From an uncultured Lachnospiraceae bacterium (GTDB taxonomy: Bacteria > Bacillota > Clostridia > Lachnospirales > Lachnospiraceae), in assembly GCA_945492935.1 (NCBI GenBank), contig CALYVE010000137.1, positions 1 to 5,550 on the forward strand: a stretch of 5,550 nt of DNA. Reading direction: 5' to 3'. The notes below the pieces were generated by a model. It did no database searches. It saw only the letters and a list, made by a program, of their open reading frames with translations, and was not told the origin of the DNA. This document shows positions 1 through 5,503 of the stretch, piece by piece. Both the position numbers and the translations under genes were made by a program. Position 1 is the stretch's first letter; each line of letters begins with the position of its first letter.

Positions 1-1
1 T

Positions 2-508
2 GCTGCACATAAGCGTATGTATGATGCGATTTTGCAGGCAGAAGAAGATGGAAAGGTAAATGAAACGGCAGATGCGGCAACACTATTTGAAAAGGGTGTT
101 TTGCCACTTGATATTACAGATCAGGTTATTTATTATTTAGGACCGACACCTGCAAAGGAAGGGCAGGTAATCGGTTCTGCAGGACCTACAACAAGCAGTC
201 GTATGGATAAGTACACACCGCTTCTTTTGACAAAAGGGTTAACAGGCATGATCGGAAAAGGAAAGCGCAGTCAGGCAGTTTTGGATGCGATTGTAGAAAA
301 TAAGGCTGTTTATTTTGCAGCTGTCGGCGGAGCCGGTGCACTTCTTTCCAAATGTATTAAGGAGTCTACAGTTATTGCATATGACGATCTTGGAACAGAG
401 GCAATTCGAGAGATGCGTGTTGAAAACTTTCCATGCATCGTTGTCGTTGACAGTGATGGTAACAATTTATATGAGACAGCAGTCGCAGATTACAAGGCAG
501 GAAAATAG
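2..508 (+). CDS. Fe-S hydro-lyase beta subunit (class I fumarase / tartrate dehydratase type), 5'-truncated
   Basis: The reading frame is open from the left edge. Residues AAHKR precede the first visible Met (at 17), and this matches the conserved ARDAAHKRM stretch of the family, so Met17 is internal and roughly 30 N-terminal residues lie outside the window. The 168 visible codons carry the hallmarks of the beta subunit: VIYYLGPTP, then GSAGPTTSSRMDKYTP, then GMIGKGKR, then VGGAGALL, then AYDDLGTEAIR. In this family the beta subunit pairs with an alpha subunit that binds the [4Fe-4S] cluster, and together they hydrate fumarate to malate or dehydrate tartrate in the cytoplasm. The alpha gene is expected just upstream. 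Fumarase (fumB-type) is the likelier role in an anaerobe, but tartrate dehydratase (ttdB-type) cannot be excluded from this subunit alone. An extra acidic segment lies between MYDAIL and LPLDI. No terminator is visible between this gene and the next. Confidence 0.92.
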   Translation, partial: AAHKRMYDAILQAEEDGKVNETADAATLFEKGVLPLDITDQVIYYLGPTPAKEGQVIGSAGPTTSSRMDKYTPLLLTKGLTGMIGKGKRSQAVLDAIVENKAVYFAAVGGAGALLSKCIKESTVIAYDDLGTEAIREMRVENFPCIVVVDSDGNNLYETAVADYKAGK

Positions 509-560
509 CAGATAAGAAGAAATCAGGAACATGCTGAAAAGTAGTATTTTTGAGGATAGA

Positions 561-566
561 AAGGAG
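561..566 (+). promoter_or_regulatory. Ribosome binding site fixing the start at 574
   Basis: AAGGAG lies 7 nt before ATG 574. The longer in-frame reading from TTG 550 would put this site inside the gene and has no Shine-Dalgarno of its own, so 574 is the start. Confidence 0.85.
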
Positions 567-573
567 ATTTTTC

Positions 574-2310
574 ATGGGGGAAATCAAAAGAAAAAACAAA
601 AAAGTCAAGGTTGAGTACGATGTTGAAGACCCAAGAGAGGTTAAGGATAAAGCTAAGACTAAGACAAAGAAGACCTATGGAAAAATCAGTAAGAAGAATA
701 TATTTCGTTATATTTTCTTATTCGTTTTTGAGGCAGTGTTTTATTATTTTGCAACGCCGGCAATCAATATTCACAGACCCGGTTTTTGGGTTTGGCTTGC
801 AATCACGTTAGCAGCGATTTGTGTTTGTTCACTTGATGTTACAGAGAGCCAGATCGTTGAGCTTGCGCATAACAAGAAGGTTGATGGTGTGACGCCGGTT
901 GCAAAATTTACATTTTTTGGAGCGATAGGCTGTTTTGCAGTTATTATAATCGGAGGGATTGTATCCTCTAAGATATTCATGGCATCGAAATATTCAAATG
1001 TTATCGAAATTCAGGAAGGAGATTTTGCAACGGATGTTCCGGAAAGTGAGAATGTCAGCAACATTGCACTGATGGATACCGATAGTGCAAGAATCCTTGG
1101 TGAGCGTGCAATCGGATCGCTCTCTGATGTTGTCAGCCAGTACGAGGTTAGTGATGATTATAGTACCATTGATTACAATGGTGTGCCAATGAAGGTTGCA
1201 CCACTTGAATATGCAGGCTTTTTCAAATACTTAAACAATAAGTCAAGTGGTATCCCGGGATATGTCCTTGTTGATCCGGTCAAAAATGAAGCAAAATACG
1301 TTGAATTGCCGAAAGCAATGAATTATTCTCCTTCTGCATATTTTGGAAAGAATCTCAAAAGACACGTTCAGATGAAGTATCCTACCTATGAGTTTAATGG
1401 ATTTTATTTTGAGCTTGATAATGATGGAAATCCATACTATATTTGTCCGACATTAAAACCAAATGCAGGACTGTTTGGTGCAAAGGATGTGGATAAGGTT
1501 GTAATTTGTGATCCATGTACCGGTGATTGTTCATCTTATGATGTAGATGAAGTTCCAACCTGGGTAGACCGAGTATACGACGGACAGTTAGCATGTGATA
1601 AGTTTAACTGGTATGGTATGTTAGATGGTGGTTTTGTAAACAGCGTGATTGGCAACAAGGGTTGTAAAGTCACGACAGATGATTTTGGTTACAAGGTTAT
1701 GGACGGCGATGTCTGGGTATATACAGGTGTTACTTCTGTAACGGGTGACCAGTCAAATATCGGATTTATTCTTATGAATTCAAGAACAGCGGAGAGTAAA
1801 TATTTTGCAATCGCAGGAGCAGAGGAACATTCTGCAATGTCTTCCGCACAAGGTCAGGTACAGCATCTCGGGTATGTGGCATCGTTCCCATCGCTCATTA
1901 ATATTAATGGTGCGCCAACCTATATCATGGTTATGAAGGATAATGCGGGTCTTGTCAAAATGTATGCGATGGTAAACGTCGAGAAATACAATATTGTTGC
2001 AACCGGCGCAACCCAGAAGGAAGCGCTTACAAGCTATCGCAAGCTGCTTGCCGAAAATGGTCTGATTGACAGTGGGGTATCGGTATCCGAAGAGACTCCA
2101 AACAAGACAATTACGGTTAAGGAAATCCGCTATATTACTATGGATGGTGCAACCTATGTGTACATTACAGACACAAAAGGGGAAGTGTTTAAGCAGAATT
2201 TTGCAGATGATGAAACCGCTATTTTCATAGAGGAAGGATCGAAGCTGAAGGTCTTCTATAACGAGGAAGAAAATCACATCAATACAATTATATCATTTGA
2301 AATCTTATAA
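574..2310 (+). CDS. Uncharacterised membrane-anchored protein with large beta-rich extracytoplasmic domain
   Basis: This 578-residue protein is not one I can assign to a named family. Residues 1-42 are strongly basic and probably cytoplasmic. Three hydrophobic segments follow at about 43-66, 70-88 and 112-136. The lysine-containing loop at 98-111 and the positive-inside rule put residues 137-578 outside the membrane. That domain is rich in beta strands and aromatic residues. It contains at least six similar hairpin-like units with a polar turn between two hydrophobic strands, for example YVLVDPVKNEAKYVEL (230-245), KVVICDPCTGDCSSYDV (308-324) and TYVYITDTKGEVFKQNF (527-543). Cysteines 312, 315 and 319 form CxxCxxxC; Cys291, 341 and 364 are nearby. 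A conserved-looking core spans about 380-470 (YTGVTS, GAEEHSAMSSAQGQVQ). No catalytic motif is visible. It starts 65 nt after the hydro-lyase gene with no clear promoter between, so it may be co-transcribed. A role as an envelope or scaffold protein is only a guess. Confidence 0.88.
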   Translation: MGEIKRKNKKVKVEYDVEDPREVKDKAKTKTKKTYGKISKKNIFRYIFLFVFEAVFYYFATPAINIHRPGFWVWLAITLAAICVCSLDVTESQIVELAHNKKVDGVTPVAKFTFFGAIGCFAVIIIGGIVSSKIFMASKYSNVIEIQEGDFATDVPESENVSNIALMDTDSARILGERAIGSLSDVVSQYEVSDDYSTIDYNGVPMKVAPLEYAGFFKYLNNKSSGIPGYVLVDPVKNEAKYVELPKAMNYSPSAYFGKNLKRHVQMKYPTYEFNGFYFELDNDGNPYYICPTLKPNAGLFGAKDVDKVVICDPCTGDCSSYDVDEVPTWVDRVYDGQLACDKFNWYGMLDGGFVNSVIGNKGCKVTTDDFGYKVMDGDVWVYTGVTSVTGDQSNIGFILMNSRTAESKYFAIAGAEEHSAMSSAQGQVQHLGYVASFPSLININGAPTYIMVMKDNAGLVKMYAMVNVEKYNIVATGATQKEALTSYRKLLAENGLIDSGVSVSEETPNKTITVKEIRYITMDGATYVYITDTKGEVFKQNFADDETAIFIEEGSKLKVFYNEEENHINTIISFEIL

Positions 2311-2329
2311 AATTTGTAATTGTATTGAT
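2278..2329 (+). repeat. 13-bp perfect inverted repeat spanning the stop codon
   Basis: ATCAATACAATTA (2278-2290) is the exact reverse complement of TAATTGTATTGAT (2317-2329), with 26 nt between. The stop codon TAA (2308-2310) lies in the loop. There is no T-run after it, so it is not a classical terminator. It could shield the mRNA 3' end or slow transcription ahead of the main hairpin. Confidence 0.6.
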
Positions 2330-2336
2330 ATTCGTA

Positions 2337-2365
2337 TTGACAACTGTGTATATACCGTATATACT
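2337..2365 (+). promoter_or_regulatory. Sigma-A promoter of the GntR-ABC operon
   Basis: TTGACA (2337-2342), 17-nt spacer, TATACT (2360-2365): a perfect -35 and a one-mismatch -10 at ideal spacing. Transcription should begin near 2372-2373, leaving a leader of about 87 nt before the GntR start codon. The -35 and -10 sit in the 5' arm of the terminator hairpin, and the -10 is inside the first palindrome. Confidence 0.83.
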
Positions 2366-2406
2366 GTGCATAACAGATATACACGGTATATACACAGTTG
2401 TTTTTT
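2340..2406 (+). terminator. Rho-independent terminator of the upstream gene (long hairpin plus T-run)
   Basis: A 19-bp perfect outer stem pairs 2340-2358 with 2383-2401. After one A/C mismatch and a single bulged A (2377), pairing continues as 2360-2363 with 2378-2381 and 2364-2367 with 2373-2376, around the loop GCATA (2368-2372). Six T residues (2401-2406) follow. The stem is AT-rich but very long. It works only on + strand transcripts, because no matching A-run precedes the left arm. RNA started from the promoter inside it would contain only the right arm. Confidence 0.75.
2348..2391 (+). promoter_or_regulatory. Probable operator for the YtrA-type GntR regulator
   Basis: Each arm of the big hairpin is itself palindromic. 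GTATATACCGTATATAC (2348-2364) has 7-bp arms around CCG and covers the spacer and -10 box. ATATACACGGTATAT (2377-2391) has 6-bp arms around ACG and lies just after the expected transcription start. GntR proteins bind as dimers to such short palindromes and the YtrA subfamily commonly autoregulates, so repression by blocking RNA polymerase is the simplest reading. The assignment is inferred from position and symmetry; terminator function alone could also explain some of it. Confidence 0.6.
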
Positions 2407-2415
2407 CGTTATTGA

Positions 2416-2438
2416 CTAAAATTCATTGACAGTTTTAG
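2416..2438 (+). other. Small hairpin in the GntR mRNA leader
   Basis: CTAAAATT (2416-2423) can pair with AGTTTTAG (2431-2438), with one G-U pair and a 7-nt loop, ending 5 nt before the Shine-Dalgarno. The stem is weak and AT-rich, so it may be chance. Confidence 0.35.
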
Positions 2439-2443
2439 CGAAA

Positions 2444-2450
2444 AGAAAGG
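2444..2450 (+). promoter_or_regulatory. Ribosome binding site fixing the start at 2459
   Basis: AGAAAGG ends 8 nt before ATG 2459. The in-frame TTG at 2426 lies in the leader hairpin loop and has no upstream Shine-Dalgarno, so the longer reading is rejected. Confidence 0.75.
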
Positions 2451-2458
2451 ATTTATTC

Positions 2459-2830
2459 ATGAATATTATTATTAGTAACTCGTCAGGAGAACCGATTTAC
2501 GAGCAGATTGTTTCGCAAATCAGAGGGTGCATTTTACGCGGAGAATTAAAGGAAGGGGACGCTCTTCCGTCTATGCGTGTACTGGCAGCACAGCTTCGAA
2601 TCAGTATTATTACGACGAAGCGTGCATATGAGGAGCTTGAGAAGGCCGGTCTGGTTGTAACAGTTGCCGGAAAGGGCTGCTTCGTTGGGAAGCAGAACAC
2701 CGAAGCAATTCGCGAAAATTGTCTTCGCATAACAGAGCAGCATTTACAGGCAGCGGTCACAGAAGCAAAGCAGGGAGGCATTTCTGTAGAAGAATTACAG
2801 GAAATGATTTCGCTTTTGTATGAAGATTAG
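2459..2830 (+). CDS. GntR-family transcriptional regulator, YtrA subfamily
   Basis: A 123-residue DNA-binding repressor. Residues about 10-76 form the GntR winged helix-turn-helix: PIYEQIVSQIRGCILRGEL opens the domain, LPSMRVLAAQLRISIITTKR (37-56, here with R38-T54-type contacts typical of the recognition region) carries the helix-turn-helix, and YEELEKAGLV followed by GKGCFV forms the wing. Only about 45 residues follow, predicted as helices (HLQAAVTEAKQ, VEELQEMISLL). This short C-terminus, without an effector-binding domain of the FadR or HutC kind, is diagnostic of the YtrA subfamily, whose members usually sit first in an operon with ABC transporters. That is the arrangement here: the ATPase start follows after 14 nt. 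The expected role is dimeric autorepression at the palindromes upstream. Because the tail is small, the inducing signal is often not obvious; in related systems it is linked to envelope stress. Confidence 0.93.
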   Translation: MNIIISNSSGEPIYEQIVSQIRGCILRGELKEGDALPSMRVLAAQLRISIITTKRAYEELEKAGLVVTVAGKGCFVGKQNTEAIRENCLRITEQHLQAAVTEAKQGGISVEELQEMISLLYED

Positions 2831-2833
2831 CAT

Positions 2834-2839
2834 GGAGGG
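2834..2839 (+). promoter_or_regulatory. Ribosome binding site fixing the start at 2845
   Basis: GGAGGG lies 5 nt before ATG 2845. The alternative GTG at 2839 overlaps the site itself, so it cannot be the start. Confidence 0.85.
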
Positions 2840-2844
2840 TGCAA

Positions 2845-3726
2845 ATGGATTACACAAATGCAATTGAAATTAATCAAATAAAAAAGGTATACGATGGTTT
2901 TACATTAGGTGCGCTTAGCTTCACAGTACCAAAGGGCTGCGTAATGGGCTTTGTCGGTCAGAATGGTGCAGGAAAAAGTACAACAATCAAAGCCATTTTG
3001 AATGTAATCAAGCCAAATTCCGGAGACATAAAGGTTTTAGGGTTTGACAGTGTCACAGAAGAAAAACAGTACAAGGATGATATCGCGGTCGTTTTTGACA
3101 GTCTTCCGTTTCATGAAGGATTAAATGCCCGCAAGGTTGATCGAATATTAAAATCAATCTACAAAAAATGGAACAGTGAAGTGTTTTTTCATTATTTAAA
3201 GCGCTTTAACCTGCCGGAGAAAAAGAAGCTTGGTGATTTTTCAAAGGGCATGAAGATGAAATTCCAGATTGCGACTGCGCTTTCGCATGATGCAAAGCTT
3301 CTGATCATGGATGAGGCAACTTCCGGACTCGACCCGGTTGTTCGTAGCGAGATGTTAGACGTTTTTATGGAATATATGCAGGATGAGGAGCATACAATTC
3401 TTATGTCCTCCCACATTACAAGCGATCTTGAAAAAATCGCTGATTGTGTGACATTTATTCATAACGGACAGCTTCTTCTGTCCGGTTATAAGGATGAGAT
3501 TTTAGAAAATCATGGAATTATACAGTGTGAAGAGGCGTATATCAAGGAAATTGATGAAGCAGATATAGTAAGCATTCGCCGCAATGATTTTGGTGCTTCG
3601 GTCATGATTAAAAATCGCACGCAAACCGGGTCAAAATATGCCGGAGCGGTTGTCGATTCTGCATCGCTTGATGACATTTTACTTTTCTATGTACGTGGAC
3701 TTACAGGAAGGGAGTGGCGTATATGA
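2845..3726 (+). CDS. ABC transporter ATP-binding protein (YtrB/BcrA-like)
   Basis: A 293-residue cytoplasmic ATPase that would power the two membrane proteins encoded next. In order: Walker A GQNGAGKST (38-46), signature FSKGM (132-136) in place of LSGGQ, Walker B LLIMDE (152-157) with catalytic Glu157, D-loop SGLDP (160-164) and H-loop His190. The usual Q-loop glutamine is absent: the segment reads AVVFDSLPFHEGL (81-93), with Asp85 where Gln is normally found. This and the degenerate signature are typical of the YtrB/BcrA-type exporter branch. Residues about 215-293 form a C-terminal extension beyond the nucleotide-binding domain. The stop codon overlaps the next start as ATGA, implying translational coupling. 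An exporter acting on envelope-active compounds is the usual family role; the substrate here is unknown. With no third subunit or periplasmic binding protein gene nearby, an importer is unlikely. Confidence 0.95.
   Translation: MDYTNAIEINQIKKVYDGFTLGALSFTVPKGCVMGFVGQNGAGKSTTIKAILNVIKPNSGDIKVLGFDSVTEEKQYKDDIAVVFDSLPFHEGLNARKVDRILKSIYKKWNSEVFFHYLKRFNLPEKKKLGDFSKGMKMKFQIATALSHDAKLLIMDEATSGLDPVVRSEMLDVFMEYMQDEEHTILMSSHITSDLEKIADCVTFIHNGQLLLSGYKDEILENHGIIQCEEAYIKEIDEADIVSIRRNDFGASVMIKNRTQTGSKYAGAVVDSASLDDILLFYVRGLTGREWRI
3708..3714 (+). promoter_or_regulatory. Ribosome binding site fixing the start at 3723
   Basis: AAGGGAG lies 8 nt before ATG 3723, inside the end of the ATPase gene. The in-frame GTG at 3714 overlaps the site and is rejected. 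Confidence 0.8.
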
Positions 3727-4508
3727 TCGGTTTATACAAGAAGGATCTCTATCTTAGCAAAAAGATGCTTCTCATCATGATTTCCACATTTGTACTTCTT
3801 CTTGTATTCGGAATTCTTTGGAGATCGGCGTATGATTATGGGAATCTCGCAAGCTTTCCGCCGGAGGATTTAGAATATGGAAAGCGTTCAAGTGAGAAGA
3901 CATTTCCGTTTCTCATTGCATTGTTGCTTGGATGTGAAAGTGCTTTTTTTACAGTAAATACGATTGAGATGGATATAAAAAGCAAATTTGTAATGTATGC
4001 ATATTCGGGTCCTGTATCTGATCAGGATAAGACAAAGGTTAAGGTATATGAACTATTAACTGCGTTTGTTGTTTGCAGTCTTGCAACTGTGGTATATGGT
4101 TTGATTTTTGGAATATTATATGGTTTTTCGGATGTTGGAATCGGTATTCTTATCGGCATCGGAATAAGTGTTGTTATTAATTGTATGGCGTGCATCAGCG
4201 TTCCGCTTGCATACAAGCATAAAAATGCGGCGCGGGCAATATCAACGCCTGTCGCTGTTTTGATTGGCGGATTTTATGCCATCGGCATTCCGGAAGCGCT
4301 TTTCGGAGCAGAGGATGGCCTTGGGAGGATTATTTCGAAGCTTGTTGCGCCGATTACAAAAGCAGGTGGGTTTAAACCATGGCTTTCAAATAACTGGGTT
4401 TGGATTGTACCTATCATTTTGATTGTACATGTTTTGTTTCTTGCGTGGGCATACTTTGCAACACTTCGTCAGGTAAAAAGGAGGGAACGTATATGTGGGG
4501 CATCTTAA
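3723..4508 (+). CDS. ABC-2 type permease, first subunit
   Basis: A 261-residue integral membrane protein with about six hydrophobic segments: near 14-33, 61-81, 110-134, 138-160, 172-193 and 226-247. The N-terminus MIGLYKKDLYLSKKM is the short amphipathic lead-in typical of ABC-2 permeases of the ytr/bcr kind. After helix 2 comes the cytoplasmic loop EMDIKSKFVMYAYSGPVSD (82-100), which ends in KVKVYE. This loop is the recognisable family motif and is thought to contact the ATPase. The C-terminus is basic (RQVKRRER). The gene overlaps the ATPase by 4 bp (ATGA) and the next permease by 16 bp, so the three products are probably made in coordinated amounts. Its partner permease is a different sequence with the same topology, suggesting a heterodimeric pore. 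Substrate unknown. Confidence 0.85.
   Translation: MIGLYKKDLYLSKKMLLIMISTFVLLLVFGILWRSAYDYGNLASFPPEDLEYGKRSSEKTFPFLIALLLGCESAFFTVNTIEMDIKSKFVMYAYSGPVSDQDKTKVKVYELLTAFVVCSLATVVYGLIFGILYGFSDVGIGILIGIGISVVINCMACISVPLAYKHKNAARAISTPVAVLIGGFYAIGIPEALFGAEDGLGRIISKLVAPITKAGGFKPWLSNNWVWIVPIILIVHVLFLAWAYFATLRQVKRRERICGAS
4479..4485 (+). promoter_or_regulatory. Ribosome binding site fixing the start at 4493
   Basis: AGGAGGG lies 7 nt before ATG 4493. The frame is open from 4400, but that would overlap the first permease by over 100 bp and gives a Cys-rich N-terminus unlike the family, so 4493 is chosen. Confidence 0.9.
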
Positions 4509-5212
4509 AAAATGATTATTATACAAATACCAAAATGTTCCGGACCACAATCCTTCTTCTACTTGGAATTTCGATTCCTTTTTATTTGAAAGTATCTGCA
4601 TCCGTATTAGAGGATAGTGTCATTTTGTTGCTGTTAAATGCGGGATATTTCTTCCTTTCGTTTATTATGTTTATAATTATGGGAACACTGATTAATAGTA
4701 TAATAAAAGAAAATGAGCAGACAATCTGGCAGATGTATTTGGCAACAACAATAACAGGCAGAAAAGGCTATATTGCACAAAAATACATTTTATCGATGGT
4801 ATTTTATTTCATTACCGGTGCATATGCATGGTTTGTCAATGAGGTTGCGTATCAAATTAACGGCGTTTGTGTCAGCAAATCTTTCATCCTTTTGTTTGTG
4901 ATTTTTTTTGTATTTCAGGCGGCTCTCGAGCTTCCGTGTATGCTTCGATTCGGAACGGTATATGGCGGATACATAAAGATCATTTTAATGTTTGCAGTTA
5001 TATTCGGAATCATAATTTACGGATTGTACGGTAATATTAAACTCTTTAGCATGGAAAATCAGGACAAAATATTTGATTGGACGTTGCGTTTGATCGGTGA
5101 GGGACTAAACGGACCGACGGCAAAGAAGGGAATCCTCATTGCCGGAATCGCAACAACGGTATTTTACGGAGCTTCATATGCTTTATCGTTGGTAACACGA
5201 AAAAAGTTGTAA
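4493..5212 (+). CDS. ABC-2 type permease, second subunit
   Basis: A 239-residue integral membrane protein with six probable helices: near 17-34, 42-67, 95-113, 128-148, 160-180 and 212-233. It begins MWGILKNDYYTNTKMFR, the same style of lead-in as the first permease. The loop after helix 2, ENEQTIWQMYLATTITGRKG (74-91 with flanks) followed by YIAQKYIL, aligns by eye with the corresponding loop of the first permease (E-x5-Y-type spacing, then a KY/KVY before helix 3). This supports two diverged members of one permease family forming a heterodimer. It is the last gene of the operon. No convincing T-run terminator follows before the tRNA promoter 40 nt downstream. The identification as a transporter subunit rests on topology, the loop and gene order, as these permeases diverge quickly. 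Confidence 0.82.
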   Translation: MWGILKNDYYTNTKMFRTTILLLLGISIPFYLKVSASVLEDSVILLLLNAGYFFLSFIMFIIMGTLINSIIKENEQTIWQMYLATTITGRKGYIAQKYILSMVFYFITGAYAWFVNEVAYQINGVCVSKSFILLFVIFFVFQAALELPCMLRFGTVYGGYIKIILMFAVIFGIIIYGLYGNIKLFSMENQDKIFDWTLRLIGEGLNGPTAKKGILIAGIATTVFYGASYALSLVTRKKL

Positions 5213-5252
5213 AAGCACGAAAGAAAGAGTAGAAATGAGACTTCAAAGTCCC

Positions 5253-5281
5253 TTGACAAATGGTTTGATATTTGCTATTAT
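5253..5281 (+). promoter_or_regulatory. Sigma-A promoter of tRNA-Ser, with extended -10
   Basis: TTGACA (5253-5258), 17-nt spacer, TATTAT (5276-5281), with TG at 5273-5274 giving an extended -10. The start is expected near 5288, about 50 nt before the mature tRNA. The 5' leader can fold weakly: CCTAA (5305-5309) with TTAGG (5331-5335), and ACCA with TGGT (5314-5325). Confidence 0.83.
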
Positions 5282-5339
5282 AGTCAAGCGTGTTAACTAC
5301 ACAACCTAATACAACCATTTTTGGTAGGATTTAGGCACT

Positions 5340-5427
5340 GGAGATGTACTCAAGTGGCTGAAGAGGCGCCCCTGCTAAGGGTGTAGGTCGTTTGCGCGGC
5401 GCGAGGGTTCAAATCCCTCCATCTCCG
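5340..5427 (+). tRNA. tRNA-Ser, anticodon GCU (codons AGC/AGU)
   Basis: A complete 88-nt class II tRNA. The acceptor stem GGAGATG (5340-5346) pairs perfectly with CATCTCC (5420-5426), with discriminator G5427 as expected for serine. The D stem is CTC/GAG (5349-5351 with 5363-5365). The anticodon stem CGCCC/GGGTG flanks the loop CTGCTAA, anticodon GCT at 5374-5376. A long variable arm (5384-5402) has a GTCG/CGGC stem, typical of tRNA-Ser. The T arm is GAGGG-TTCAAAT-CCCTC (5403-5419). CCA is not encoded. Confidence 0.97.
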
Positions 5428-5439
5428 TTTTTGAAAAAT

Positions 5440-5463
5440 AGTGTTGACTTATCAGCATTTTTT
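5440..5463 (+). terminator. Probable terminator of tRNA-Ser, overlapping the tRNA-Asn promoter
   Basis: AGTGTTGA (5440-5447) can pair with TCAGCATT (5452-5459) around the loop CTTA, using two G-U pairs, and runs into TTTTTT (5458-5463). An outer perfect 8-bp repeat, TTGAAAAA (5431-5438) with TTTTTCAA (5459-5466), offers a longer competing fold. The stem is weak. Five T residues directly after the tRNA (5428-5432) may also contribute. Confidence 0.45.
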
Positions 5464-5472
5464 CAATATAAT
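5444..5472 (+). promoter_or_regulatory. Sigma-A promoter of tRNA-Asn
   Basis: TTGACT (5444-5449), 17-nt spacer, TATAAT (5467-5472): one mismatch in the -35 and a perfect -10. The start is expected near 5479, about 25 nt before the mature tRNA. The -35 lies in the hairpin between the two tRNAs. Confidence 0.85.
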
Positions 5473-5503
5473 CAAACTTGCGGTTTTGATAATCGCTTCA
5501 TAT

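Noticed and set aside
550..573. Eight extra N-terminal residues from TTG 550 on the membrane protein
   Set aside because: The strong AAGGAG at 561-566 would then be inside the gene; ATG 574 has ideal spacing.
1780..2277. 165-codon open frame on the - strand inside the membrane protein gene
   Set aside because: It lies wholly antisense to a well-supported gene, has no ribosome binding site or promoter I can see, and its translation is Cys- and His-rich with no domain.
2376..2402. Divergent promoter on the - strand from the mirror-image arm
   Set aside because: The palindrome copies a -10-like element but the matching -35 position on the - strand is not TTGACA-like, and no - strand gene follows.
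2426..2448. TTGACA at 2426-2431 as a second -35 box for the GntR gene
   Set aside because: A -10 at 16-18 nt would fall on GGATTT, overlapping the ribosome binding site and poor in match; a start there would leave almost no leader.
5136..5318. 60-codon - strand open frame across the end of the second permease and the tRNA promoter
   Set aside because: No start signal, overlaps a promoter and a gene in the opposite direction, and has no recognisable domain.
5305..5335. T-box or attenuator in the tRNA-Ser leader
   Set aside because: The leader is only about 50 nt, has no T-box sequence, and its pairing is weak and interrupted; a simple tRNA 5' leader explains it.
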